A stretch of DNA of 64,000 nt from Turnera subulata (GCA_028386065.3 JAKUCV010005490.1:72438-136437); one strand, 5' to 3'; positions 11,801-22,106 are shown, counted from the stretch's first letter. Program-made: numbers and translations. Notes: generated from the letters alone by a model not told the origin.

Positions 11801-12367
11801 GAAGGTATGAGATTGATCGTTGGACCGGAGTTAGTCCAACAGACAGTGGACAAGATCCAGACGGTGAGACAGTGCCTGAGAGCTGCTCAGGATTGGCAGA
11901 AGAGCTATGCCGACAAACACCGACGTGAGATGGAGTATAACGTTGGTGAGAAGGTTTTTCTCATAGTTGCACCCTGGAAAGGAGTGATCAGGTTCGACAA
12001 GAGAGGAAAGTTGAGTCCAAGATATATCGGGCCATATGAGATCGTGGAGAGAATTGGACCACTAGCTTACAGGTTGTCCTTACCTGAAGAGCTATCATGC
12101 ATACAAGATGTATTCCACGTCTCCATACTGAGAAGGTATCGATCAGACCCTAGTCATATTGTGGCCCCAGTGGATGTTGAAGTGGCAGAAGATCTTACCT
12201 ACATAGAAGTGTCGGAACAGATTCTTGCTCGAGAAGTACGGCAGTTGCGGAACCGTACCATTCCTATGGTTAAGGTCAAGTGGAGTAAGCATTCTGCTAA
12301 CGAGTCAACATGGGAAGTAGAGCATATGCGGTCCCAGCATCCGCATCTTTTCACCAGTACGGAGTAA
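8891..12367 (+). pseudogene. Gypsy-B pol with chromodomain, decayed
   Basis: Chromovirus-type Pol in the order protease, RT, RNase H, integrase, chromodomain, consistent with the Tekay/Del lineage. Protease DPGATHSF (about 9038) has Pro where Ser/Thr is usual. RT has the FIDD motif (10040-10051), RNase H begins VLFCDASGLGLGA (about 10468), integrase has an HHCC region (about 11125-11240), and TYIEVSEQILAREVRQ (about 12199) starts a chromodomain. Damage: TAA at 9068, a frameshift near 10187, another near 10392, TGA at 11387 and TAG at 11537. The last ORF ends at 12367. The protein cannot be made intact. Confidence 0.9.
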
Positions 12368-12389
12368 ATTTCGGGGACGAAATTCTTTT

Positions 12390-12400
12390 AAGGGGGGTAG
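12390..12400 (+). other. Gypsy-B polypurine tract
   Basis: AAGGGGGGTAG lies just before the TGTAACAGCCCGGG start of the 3' LTR, in the position of plus-strand priming. Confidence 0.7.
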
Positions 12401-12402
12401 AC

Positions 12403-13223
12403 TGTAACAGCCCGGGTAAAATTTATATTTTTACCGGGACTGTAAAAAAATTTTGTACAGTGATTTACCCAATAAAAATAATCTTCGGTAATTATTTCTG
12501 GGTAAATTATGCATCGGATTCCGAAACCGAGCTCTGTCCCGCGCTCGGGATTTTTCTGCGGATTTTACGGACCAGAGTTGGTATTTTTCGGGCCCAGGAA
12601 TCTCGAGAAAAGTCAGGTTTAACCTCGAATTATCGGGCCAGAAATAAAGTCAAGGGGGTATTATAGATATTTTCTGGTCCAGATGGTGCACAGTATAACT
12701 GCACAGTGAAAATGCTTTACCTGTGCAGCTCGTGAGTTGTCCCTGTGCGCTTGTGAAATCTTTACTGTGATACCCATGAAGCCTGCCTTTTTCTTTCCTC
12801 TCCATGTCTTGTATTCCTGTACCACCATTTTCCTGCAAACCTGAAACCATCCTCTGCCATTTCCCTGCACTGCAAACACACAAAACCCAGTTTCTTTCTT
12901 TTCCACCAAAACCAAAAAAAAAAAAAGAAGAGAAAAGAAAGGAAAAGAAAAGAAAACAGAAAAGATAAGAAATGAAAAAAAAAAGAAAAAAGGAAGAGGG
13001 AGGGGTTGCCGCGACCTCACCACTCGGCACCCTCCACAACCGCGAGCCGCGGGCAGCACCACCGGCAAGCGCGACCGACCGCCAACACACCGCCCGCGTT
13101 TGTCTCCTTCCTCACGACGACGCTCCCTTCGCTGCAGATCCGTCTACCCGCGTCGATGCCTCGCTCGCCAGCTTCTCCTTGCCGCGCCGCCACCGTACCG
13201 TGGAGACAACCCGACGAGGCAAC
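12403..13223 (+). mobile_element. Gypsy-B 3' LTR, first part
   Basis: It starts with TGTAACAGCCCGGG after the polypurine tract. It is broken at GCAAC (13219-13223) by Copia-2 and resumes at 25023. The part from 12972 on matches the surviving 5' LTR. A purine-rich A/G stretch lies at about 12915-13000. Confidence 0.88.
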
Positions 13224-13530
13224 TGTTGAAAATAATGTTTTGCTAACATCTCTTTATCTCATTCAGGTTTTGATAGTGACAAATCAACCTTGTATTAAGA
13301 TGATCATTATTATGGAGCAAAAAGAAATAATCAAGAGCAAAGCCTTATGACATCAAGAGTTCAAGAATGGATGAGACAAGATCAAGCAAGAAGAAAAAGA
13401 AGAGTTAGGAACTCAATTTTGTACAAGGTTAAACATTCAATGTCTCTAAGTTATTGGCTCAAACAAAATCACTTTTACTCATGCATCAATTTGATTTTAT
13501 TCAATCATATTTATGTCTTCCGAGCCATGA

Positions 13531-14067
13531 ACATCGATGTCCTAATTTTGCACATCGATGTCCTGCCGTGAAACCAAGCTTTCGAGAAGGTTTCTAAGCT
13601 TTGAACATCGATGTCCAATATTGGAACATCGATGTCCTGCACTAAAATAATTTTTCCAAAAATAGGCAGTAGTTTATAACATCGATGTCCAATTTATGAA
13701 CATCGATGTCCTCATGACCGTTATGCTTAAAAATTGCTTTGAAGAGTTTGAACATCGATGTCCTATTTCATAACATCGATGTCCTATTGAATCTGGTTTT
13801 AAGATTGTTTTGGGAATGTCCAAAACATCGATGTTCAGCTACGGAACTTCGATGTTATTTCGTCTCGGGTATTGGACAATGTCTTGTGGAACATCGATGT
13901 CCTTCTGGCAAACATCGATGTTCTAGTGACCGTTAGCCCAATAATTCACATTCACTGGCCAGGACATCGATGTCCAGCTTTGCAACATCGATGTCCTTAT
14001 GACTGTTGGGCCAATATTGCATACTCAAAGGCTAGAACATCGATGTCCTGATTTGCAACATCGATGT
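13531..14067. repeat. Eight phased pairs of ACATCGATGT in U3
   Basis: Sixteen palindromes start at 13531/13552, 13605/13626, 13679/13700, 13752/13773, 13825/13846 (the second is ACTTCGATGT), 13891/13912, 13964/13985 and 14037/14058. Within every pair the step is exactly 21 bp. Between pairs it is 74, 74, 73, 73, 66, 73 and 73 bp. The 43-bp linkers are strongly diverged; some keep a GACCGTTA/GACTGTTG motif. Since 73 is not a multiple of 3, the pattern is not a coding repeat. Confidence 0.95.
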
Positions 14068-14165
14068 TCAGCCGACATGAGCAGATATACTTTTCACCTT
14101 TCCATGACACTTTGTTTAAAGATGTTTTGAACTGATTTTCCAACGGTAATACATTTTTTTAACCT

Positions 14166-14175
14166 TATAAATAGA
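14166..14175 (+). promoter_or_regulatory. Copia-2 LTR TATA box
   Basis: TATAAATAGA lies about 100 bp downstream of the last palindrome. The 3' LTR has the identical motif at 24508-24517. Transcription would start about 30 bp further on; that site is inferred. Confidence 0.75.
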
Positions 14176-14680
14176 GCATGTAGGTCTCTGTTTTATGGAC
14201 ATATCGGCTCTCTACAATTTCAAGCATTCATTGTTATACATACATATCATTTATGAGCCAATATCATTGAGAATTGAGAGTTGCCTTATAGAGCTTACTT
14301 TGTGTACTCATACCTACTCTTGAAGAGAGTTTTGCTTTGAGTGACTCAATTGTAATCACACACCTTGAGGGAGGATTATTCCCTTGTAGTGAATTCATAG
14401 GAAGAGGGTCTTCTTTCTGTGGGAAAAGTCTTGAAGTGTTGAATCTTCAAGCAGGAGTTGTAAACAGTTTGTTAAGCATCCGGAAGCTTAACGGTGATAG
14501 TGGAATCTTCGAGAGAGTCTCTCGGAGGACTGGATTAGCCACACGGGTTATGTGTGTGTGAACCAGTATAAATCGGTTTGCCTTTCTCTCCTTTTAATTC
14601 CGCAATTATTATTGTTTAAAGTTTTAATTAGTTTTTAATCGCTAATTCACCCCCCCTCTTAGCTTGTTTGGGCTTACAAT

Positions 14681-14692
14681 TGGTAGCGGAGC
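14681..14692 (+). other. Copia-2 primer binding site
   Basis: TGGTAGCGGAGC begins two bases after the 5' LTR end. It is identical to the site in Copia-1. Confidence 0.7.
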
Positions 14693-14733
14693 AAGGTCTC
14701 TTTGTTTAGGATTAAACTCCTTGAGTAAAGATC

Positions 14734-16670
14734 ATGGCTTTTGAGGGGTATAATATTCACAGAGCTCCTTTCTTTGACGGTATAAATTTTGACTATTGGA
14801 AAGTTAGAATGCAAATGTTTCTAAAGGGTCAAGGCTTAGAAATTTGGGAGATTGTTGAGAGTGGTTGGAGTAGGCCACCTAAACCTTTGAGTGATTGGAG
14901 TGAAAATGAGAAGAAGAAAGGGACTCTAGATGCCACAGCTAGAAACTCTTTACTATGTGCCTTAAGTAAAGAAGAATTTGAGAGAATTAGAATTTGCAAG
15001 AGTGCTCATAAAATTTGGACCCTCCTATGTACAACTCATGAGGGAACAAACCAAGTAAAAGAATCCAAGACTAATAGGCTTATGAGAGAATATGAGCTTT
15101 TTACAATGAAACCTAATGAGTCCATCTATGATATGAGTACTAGGTTTTCAACTTTATGTAATAACCTTGTGAGCCTAGGCAAGACCATAAGTGATAAGGA
15201 GAAAGTTACTAAAGTGTTAAGATCCTTGAGTAAGGAGTGGGAATCCAAAGTCACAGCTATTGAAGAGGCAAAAGATCTTAATGTTCTATCCTACAATGAG
15301 CTAATAGGTTCTTTGATAGCTTATGGAATGAAGTTTGAAGGCAAAGTAGAAAAGAAGAAAGACCTTGCCTTGAAGATTCAAGATTCCGAAGAGGATGCAA
15401 GTGACAGAGATGATGATATGGCTCTAGTCACAAGGAAGTTCATGAAGTTCCTCAAGAAGAAGAGATTGCAAAAAGGGAGGAATATGAAGAGCACCTCTAA
15501 ATATGAAGATACAAAGAAAAATCCGGTTGTTTGCTACAAATGCAACAAACCCGGTCATATTAAATCGGAGTGCCCATACAAAAAAAAACAAGAATTGATT
15601 CTTCAAAAAGCACAGGAAAGAAAATCATGGTGGCATGGGATGAAGATGACACATCATCAAGTGACTCGGATAGTGATGAAGATGCACATATATGCTTCAT
15701 GGCTCTTGAAGATGATGAGGTAAATGATTCCTCTAATGACTTTACATTTGAAGAATTACATGATGCGTTCATTAACTTGCATGAAGAACTTGAGAAGTCA
15801 CTGAAAATGAATCAAACTTATAAAAAGCAACTCATAACTCTTAAAGAAGAAATGCATACCCTTGATGTGTCTTACAATGAACTAAATGAAAGAATATCTT
15901 CTAATGTATGTGCTTGTGTTGTGTTGGGAAAAGAGAATGAGTCTCTTAAATCTCAAGTTGAGGATTTAGAGAAAACCTTAGAAAAATTTACAAAGGGAAG
16001 AGATAGTCTTAATCTCCTTTTAGGACAACAAAGAAATTCAACACAAAAGGAAGGATTAGGAGCATCCAATATGTCATATGAGGTGAAACCCATTGTGCAA
16101 AATGCTAAAACACATGTACATAGTGCTTCATCTTCTACTCAACATAATAAATCACATATTCATAACCCAAGATCACATACTCATCATAGAAGGTCAAATG
16201 CTCAAAAAGCAAGACCATATGTAAGTAATAGTAGATCCCATTATGCTAGATTGTATGCCAATAGTAGAAGACCACATGTACACAATGCTGAAAATGGAAG
16301 ATCTTATAACACTAAACCAAGCACACTTGGTAGAAGTTCATATACTTATAATACTAGAACACAAATCAATGATATTACGCCACATGCTAGATCGTTTGCA
16401 TACAATGCAAAATCTTATGGTTACAATTCAAAAGCACAAATATATAGAGCTAGATCATCTCATAACTATGCTAAGTTACATACCTATGGTGGAAGGCAAC
16501 AATCATACCATGATAGTGCTCGTGATCATTCTTATATTCCTTCCATCACATGCTATAATTGTGGTAAACATGGTCATGGAATTCGTACTTGCATGTTCAT
16601 GAGAAAGAATTCACATGTAAGATATGTTTGGGTACCTAAAGGTACTAGAGCTAACATTCAAGGACCCTAG
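14734..16670 (+). pseudogene. Copia-2 gag, one frame change
   Basis: Copia Gag of the UBN2/DUF4219 type. The N-terminal part (PPFFDGINFDYW-like, here APFFDGINFDYWKVRMQMF) is followed by the CCHC knuckle CYKCNKPGHIKSEC (about 15532-15573). The frame opened at ATG 14734 leaves register at a run of nine A (about 15580-15588). The coding continues one frame back through an acidic linker, a coiled-coil-like stretch, an Arg/His/Ser/Tyr-rich region and a second knuckle, CYNCGKHGHGIRTC (about 16552). It ends at TAG 16668. A lost or gained A, or a -1 ribosomal slip at the A run, would join the two parts. A second in-frame TAG (16704-16706) separates it from pol. Confidence 0.85.
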
Positions 16671-16706
16671 ATTGATTGGGTACCTAAATCTTGTTTATTT
16701 TTGTAG

Positions 16707-19700
16707 GATGACAAAGATGAGTGGGTACTTGATAGTGGATGTTCACGCCATATGACGGGTGATCAATCAAAGTTCTCATCATTGAAAGGTAAAGGTAAAG
16801 GTAAAGTAACCTTTGGGGATAGCTCTAAGGGTAAAATACTTGGTATTGGTGATATTGGTTCTAATCCTACTATTGAGCATGTTCTTCTTGTTGATAACTT
16901 AAAGTTCAATCTCTTGAGTATAAGTCAACTATGTGATAAGGGATATAGAGTTACCTTTGAATCTACTAAATGCATGGTTACTAGATGTATTGATGATCAC
17001 CTACTTTTTGTTGGGAAAAGAATTGGAAATCTTTACTCGATCAATCTAAAAGAAGTTGCTAACAATGATATTAAGTGTTTTAGTGCAAAGATGGAAACAC
17101 CTATTTTATGGCATAGAAGGCTTGGACATGTCAATTTGGAATTAATATCAAAACTATCCAAGAAGGATCTAGTTAAGGGTCTACCAAAGCTCAAATTTGA
17201 GAAAGATGGAGTATGTAGAGCTTGTCAACTTGGAAAGCAAGTTAAAAGCTCCTTCAAAGCCAAAAATATGGTAACTACTTCTAGACCTCTTGAACTCTTG
17301 CATCTTGATCTTTTTGGTCCTATGAGGACAACTAGTCTTGGTGGTATGAATTATGCTTTTGTTATTGTTGATGATCACACTAGATTTTCTTGGGTTATAT
17401 TTCTTGCTAGTAAAGATCATGCTTTGTATGAGTTTGGATGCCTTGTTAGACGTTTGCAAAATGAAAAAGGTTATAAGATTTCTAAAATTAGAAGTGATCA
17501 TGGGGGTGAGTTTGATAATCTTTTGTTTGATCATTATTGTGAACAATGTGGCATTGAACACACTTTTTCTACTCCTAGAACACCTCAACAAAATGGGGTT
17601 GTTGAGAGAAGAAATCGGACATTGCAAGAAATGGCACGCACTATGTTAAATGAAAATGATATACCTTCATACTTTTGGGCCGAAGCGGTTAATACCGCGT
17701 GTTATGTGCTAAATAGAGTCTCCTTAAGGCCTATCTTCAAGAAAACTCCTTATGAACTGTGGTATGGTAGAAAACCAAATATTGATTACTTTAAGGTGTT
17801 TGGATCCAAATGCTATATTCTTAATACCAAGGACAATCTCGGTAAGTTTGATGCTAAATCGGATGAAGGTATATTTCTTGGTTACTCTATTACTAGTAAG
17901 GCCTATCGTGTGTATAACAAAAGGACTCTTCTTGTTGAAGAATCCATGCATGTTGTATTTGATGAAGTTGATTTAAATGGTGATAGAGATGATGATATAA
18001 TAGATTTCACACATAGACCTTCACCAACAAATACAAGTGAATCCAAAAATGATGATGCTTCTTCCTCTCAAACCTTTGATGTACAAGAGAAGGAAAAGGA
18101 AACTATCGAAGGACAAGGTAATGTGGAAATTAAGGTACCAAGAGGACATTCTCCTAGTGCAATTCTTGGGGATCCTACAAAAGGAGTAGTTACTAGATCA
18201 TCTTTACATAATTTAAATGGTCATATTGCATTCTTATCACAACTTGAGCCTAAAAATGTTAAAGATGCTATTAATGATGAAATTTGGGTTATTGCTATGC
18301 AAGAGGAGTTAAATCAATTTGAGAGAAGTCAAGTTTGGAATCTTGTTCCTAGACCTAATGATCATCCCGCCATTGGTACTAAATGGGTCTTTAGGAATAA
18401 GTTAGATGAAAATGGTATTGTTGTGAGAAACAAAGCTAGACTTGTTGCTCAAGGATATAATCAAGAAGAAGGCATTGATTTTGATGAAACATTTGCTCCG
18501 ATTGCTAGATTAGAATCTATTCGCATGCTTCTTGCATATGCATCTTATAAAGCATTTAAATTGTTTCAAATGGATGTCAAGAGTGCATTCTTAAATGGCT
18601 ATATCATGGAGGAAATGTATGTTGAGCAACCCCCCGGTTTTGAAAATCATAAGTTTCCTCATCATGTGTTTAAACTCAAAAAGGCACTCTGCGGTTTGAA
18701 ACAAGCTCCAAGAGCTTGGTATGAAAGGCTAAGTAACTTCCTTGTTTCTAGTGGTTTTACAAGAGGAAAGGCTGATACAACTTTGTTTGTCAAATCACAT
18801 ATGCATGAATTACTCATTGTTCAAATATATGTAGATGATATTCTTTTTGGTGCTACTAAAGAGTTTTTGTATAAGGAATTTGAAAAGTCCATGCAAAATG
18901 AATTTGAGATGAGTTCCATGGGAGAGTTAACTTATTTCCTTGGATTTCAAGTAAAACAACTTGAAAGAGGTATTTTCATTAATCAAGCCAAGTATACAAA
19001 GGAGTTACTCAAAAGATTTGGGATGGATGGTGCTAAGATTAGCACAACACCCATGAGCACTACCACTAAGCTTGACAAGGATGAAGAAGGTAAAGATGTT
19101 GATATCAAGCTATATAGAGGTATGATCGGAAGTTTGCTTTACCTAACGGCTACTAGACCGGACATCATGTTTAGTGTTTGTCTATGTGCACGATTTCAAG
19201 CTTGTCCAAAAGAGTCTCATTTACGTGCTATTAAACGCATTTTTAAGTATCTTAAAGGGACTCCCAACCTTGGTCTTTGGTATCCCAAAGTGAGTTCATT
19301 TACTCTCACTAGTTATTCCGATGCGGATTTTGCCGGGAGTACCTTAGATAGAAAGAGTACTAGTGGTACATGTCAATTTCTTGGTCAAGCATTAGTCTCA
19401 TGGTCTAGCAAAAAGCAAAATTCCGTAGCTACTTCTACTACCGAAGCGGAGTATATAGCTGCAGGTTCCTGTTGTGCTCAAGTTTTGTGGATGAAACATA
19501 CTCTTGAAGACTATGGCTTGAAGTTTGAATCTATTCCTATTTACTGTGATAGTACTAGTGCCATCAATCTCACTAAGAATCCTATCCAGCATTCACGAAC
19601 AAAGCATATAGAGATTAGACATCATTTTATTCGTGATCATGTGCAAAAGAAAGATATAACACTTGATTTTGTCAAGACCGATGGACAACTTGCAGATATC

Positions 19701-19772
19701 TTCACCAAGCCTTTGAAAGAAGATCAATTCACAAAAATAAGGCTGGATTTGGGCATGTGCAACCCTCCTTGA
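16707..19772 (+). CDS. Copia-2 pol polyprotein
   Basis: An open frame of about 1020 codons holds a complete copia Pol: protease with DSGCSRHMTG (16731), integrase with H..H..CRACQLGK and core LDLFGPM with D/E residues, RT with QMDVKSAFLNG and YVDD (18828-18839), and RNase H (DADFAGSTLDRKSTSG; later YIAAGSC and the IADIFTKPL-like end). The protease lies upstream of the first Met (16752), so translation should enter from gag, by readthrough, splicing or slippage. The upstream TAG is preceded by TTTATTTTTG, which looks like an intron end; this is only a suggestion. No internal stop or frameshift is seen, so enzyme activity is plausible. Confidence 0.92.
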   Translation, partial: DDKDEWVLDSGCSRHMTGDQSKFSSLKGKGKGKVTFGDSSKGKILGIGDIGSNPTIEHVLLVDNLKFNLLSISQLCDKGYRVTFESTKCMVTRCIDDHLLFVGKRIGNLYSINLKEVANNDIKCFSAKMETPILWHRRLGHVNLELISKLSKKDLVKGLPKLKFEKDGVCRACQLGKQVKSSFKAKNMVTTSRPLELLHLDLFGPMRTTSLGGMNYAFVIVDDHTRFSWVIFLASKDHALYEFGCLVRRLQNEKGYKISKIRSDHGGEFDNLLFDHYCEQCGIEHTFSTPRTPQQNGVVERRNRTLQEMARTMLNENDIPSYFWAEAVNTACYVLNRVSLRPIFKKTPYELWYGRKPNIDYFKVFGSKCYILNTKDNLGKFDAKSDEGIFLGYSITSKAYRVYNKRTLLVEESMHVVFDEVDLNGDRDDDIIDFTHRPSPTNTSESKNDDASSSQTFDVQEKEKETIEGQGNVEIKVPRGHSPSAILGDPTKGVVTRSSLHNLNGHIAFLSQLEPKNVKDAINDEIWVIAMQEELNQFERSQVWNLVPRPNDHPAIGTKWVFRNKLDENGIVVRNKARLVAQGYNQEEGIDFDETFAPIARLESIRMLLAYASYKAFKLFQMDVKSAFLNGYIMEEMYVEQPPGFENHKFPHHVFKLKKALCGLKQAPRAWYERLSNFLVSSGFTRGKADTTLFVKSHMHELLIVQIYVDDILFGATKEFLYKEFEKSMQNEFEMSSMGELTYFLGFQVKQLERGIFINQAKYTKELLKRFGMDGAKISTTPMSTTTKLDKDEEGKDVDIKLYRGMIGSLLYLTATRPDIMFSVCLCARFQACPKESHLRAIKRIFKYLKGTPNLGLWYPKVSSFTLTSYSDADFAGSTLDRKSTSGTCQFLGQALVSWSSKKQNSVATSTTEAEYIAAGSCCAQVLWMKHTLEDYGLKFESIPIYCDSTSAINLTKNPIQHSRTKHIEIRHHFIRDHVQKKDITLDFVKTDGQLADIFTKPLKEDQFTKIRLDLGMCNPP

Positions 19773-19864
19773 AGAACTCATATTATGAAGGCCAATTAGG
19801 CAAAATGATAGGGGGAACAAAGTAGAACTGAAGGCTAATCCAGAATTTTGGCAACATGATCACA

Positions 19865-19895
19865 ACATCGATGTTGAGTATCACAATATCGATGT
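19865..19895. repeat. Isolated 21-bp palindrome pair
   Basis: ACATCGATGT at 19865 and ATATCGATGT at 19886 keep the exact 21-bp step. They lie about 90 bp after the pol stop codon. Confidence 0.85.
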
Positions 19896-20106
19896 TCAGG
19901 TAAGTTCTCTAAACCAATTAAATTTTGCTTTGATACATGCAGAATTAACACAAACACACAAGATTTTATTGATTTTATACAATCACGCTTACAATCACAC
20001 ACATACGCTTACATTGTTTATATTACATTACAATCACACATACTAATAAAATATATATATATATATATATAATAAAAAAAAAAAAAAACTTATCATAATC
20101 TAGCTC

Positions 20107-20790
20107 TTAACGATTTGGGACAGCAGTTACAGTGAAGCCATTAGGAGTATTAACTATATTAACCCTAATGCTATGATTCCAAGCAAACCACATTCCCCCC
20201 GAGTTGTTCTGGCCAGGAAGCTCGAACCGATGTGTTGGTGGAAAGCGAAGAGGAATAACTCCGTGGTTTCCGGTTTGCTGCCATTGAGTCTCGGTAAGCA
20301 GAACCATATTTGGTTTATATTGGTTCTTCAGGTCTCGTAGGATTCGAACAAAATCTTGGGAACGTGCTGTGATGCCCCTGCAGTTCCACACCAAAAGGCG
20401 AACCTTTGGCCAAGTGGGTGCTACTCCAGCTACTCGAGGAATGCTCTGAGCTGTCATTGTAATCTGGTAATAACTGCTCTCGTTCAAAGTCTGGTAGGAT
20501 GGTTCCAACTGAAGCTCCTGAAACCTGTCAGAGATAAAGAACATGGTGGAATTAGCCGTACCGTAGTAGGAAGTTCGCAAGGATTGTTGATGTTCCAGGA
20601 AGATGGTCTCTTCCATAGGGGTGACAAAGAATCGGGACGAATAAATCTCGTCTACGAAGACAAGACGAGGAATTCTTGCTAGTTCCTCTGGCAATGGCCC
20701 TTGTTGCTCATTTATGATGCTGAAAGCCAACCGATTTCTCCTACCTACGCTAGCACCCTCAACAAAAAAGACAGTGGAAGGGGAAGGCAT
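20107..20790 (-). CDS. Antisense ORF in Copia-2 with partial endonuclease domain
   Basis: An intact 227-codon ORF on the strand opposite to gag-pol, between pol and the extra sense ORF. Residues 1 to about 128 match nothing I recognise. From about residue 130 the sequence LLVWNCRGITARSQDF, followed by MVLLTETQ and SGGMWFAWN, matches the first half of the exonuclease-endonuclease-phosphatase fold found in plant LINEs. The Asn and Glu of the metal site are present. The ORF stops before the later DxN and SDH motifs, so nuclease activity is unlikely. A TATAAATA box lies 83-90 bp upstream on the same strand, and the ATG has A at -3. It could be a captured LINE piece that became a retrotransposon gene, or a chance remnant. 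Confidence 0.6.
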   Translation of the reverse strand: MPSPSTVFFVEGASVGRRNRLAFSIINEQQGPLPEELARIPRLVFVDEIYSSRFFVTPMEETIFLEHQQSLRTSYYGTANSTMFFISDRFQELQLEPSYQTLNESSYYQITMTAQSIPRVAGVAPTWPKVRLLVWNCRGITARSQDFVRILRDLKNQYKPNMVLLTETQWQQTGNHGVIPLRFPPTHRFELPGQNNSGGMWFAWNHSIRVNIVNTPNGFTVTAVPNR

Positions 20791-20872
20791 TTTTGCTTTT
20801 GATATTTTTGCTAACTCTCTTTCTGAAATTGGATTATAAACTTTCTGTGTTTAATAAGCTCTAACGTATGTC

Positions 20873-20880
20873 TATTTATA
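20873..20880 (-). promoter_or_regulatory. TATA box for the antisense ORF
   Basis: On the minus strand the sequence reads CTATAAATAGA, a near-ideal plant TATA box, at a suitable distance from the ATG at 20790. No experimental support is available from sequence. Confidence 0.5.
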
Positions 20881-21478
20881 GAAACATAATTATATTGCTT
20901 CTTCTCTCAAAAGGTGACCCCTACAAATTTCTGAAGTGACCAGCAGTGTTCAGGAAGTGACCCCTACCTATCCTTGGAGTATCATGAATAACGTTCAGAG
21001 GAAGGCCCCTCCAAACCGCTTCGGTTTTCAAGAATCTCCTTTTTGCGACACTTGCAAATTCATTTATTGCTAACATCCAATTTCTCAGATAATCAAGCGT
21101 CTGCTTTGTTGAAAATCGTGGCCTAAACTGCATTATTGATTCATCACGGAACTTACAGTCTAATTAGTTGGGCATCAGAGGCACCCAAAGTCCAACTGAC
21201 AAGACATTTTCTCGAGCCCGGTGTACTTACGACAAGGAGATACCCTCTCATCCCGGGAGGATAGAAATCCAAGACAATAATTCTTGGGGGCAGAGGCCAA
21301 CTTACTATCCTTAAATTTGTCACCCATGTTTCAACTTTCTAAAACTAGTGTATTATCTTTGCTAACTTGAGCACTCGAGGCTCGTCTAACTAAGTTTTGC
21401 AGGTACCCCTCACCAAGGCCAAAAGACAGGGGGAACCGGAAGACCCACAAATTGGACAAAGCATGTAAAGCCCATACA

Positions 21479-21852
21479 ACATCGATGTTTTGTATCGGAA
21501 CATCGATGTTCAGTAAGTATTCTTTTCCTTCCATATTTTTCAACATCAATGTTTCACCCAACCGAGGGCATAAAACATCGATGTCCCAAATCCGAACATC
21601 GATGTCCGATTTGCTTAAACGTTCCACAGCATGGACCCGAGAGCACATAACATCGATGTCCTGAATAATGACATCGATGTCCTCTTTTTCCCAGTGTTTA
21701 CAAAACTCGGACCCGAGAGCAAATAACATCGATGTTCCAATGGTGGACATCGATGTTCAGCTGCGGATTTTTTTAAAAAAATAGCCGTTAGACGTTCACA
21801 GAATCAACCAAACAGTACAGAACATCGATGTTACGATCTTGGACATCGATGT
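21479..21852. repeat. Internal phased ACATCGATGT array of Copia-2
   Basis: Pairs start at 21479/21500, 21575/21596, 21650/21671, 21726/21747 and 21822/21843, every one with a 21-bp step. A single ACATCAATGT lies at 21543. Three consecutive pairs are 75-76 bp apart. The linkers differ from those of the LTR array. The array ends about 255 bp before the extra ORF. Confidence 0.93.
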
Positions 21853-22106
21853 TCAGCTGCAGATTTTCAAAAAAATATAGCCGTTGGGAGATTTATTGAC
21901 CGTTGTCTTCAACACTTTCTAGTCGTTTATAGCCGTTACTAGCCGTTACCAGCTCCCAACAGCTATTTTTCTGCTGCCTTCTTTATACAATCTATTCCTC
22001 TACATTTCCACTCTTCTCCACAATCTATCCAAGTCTTCTTCTTGCATTCTCTACTCCATATCCTTCCTATCTTCACCTCTATACTCCCTAATTCAACACT
22101 TATACT

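Larger units (their letters stand above)
13224..14678 (+). mobile_element. Copia-2 5' LTR
   Basis: It starts TGTTGAAAAT and ends GGGCTTACA. The U3 part holds the palindrome array (13531-14067), then a TATA box (14166). The R/U5 part contains no gene. Confidence 0.93.

Noticed and set aside
13531..14067. CRISPR-like array
   Set aside because: The repeat is only 10 bp, spacing alternates between 11 and about 42 bp, and the setting is a plant retrotransposon LTR.
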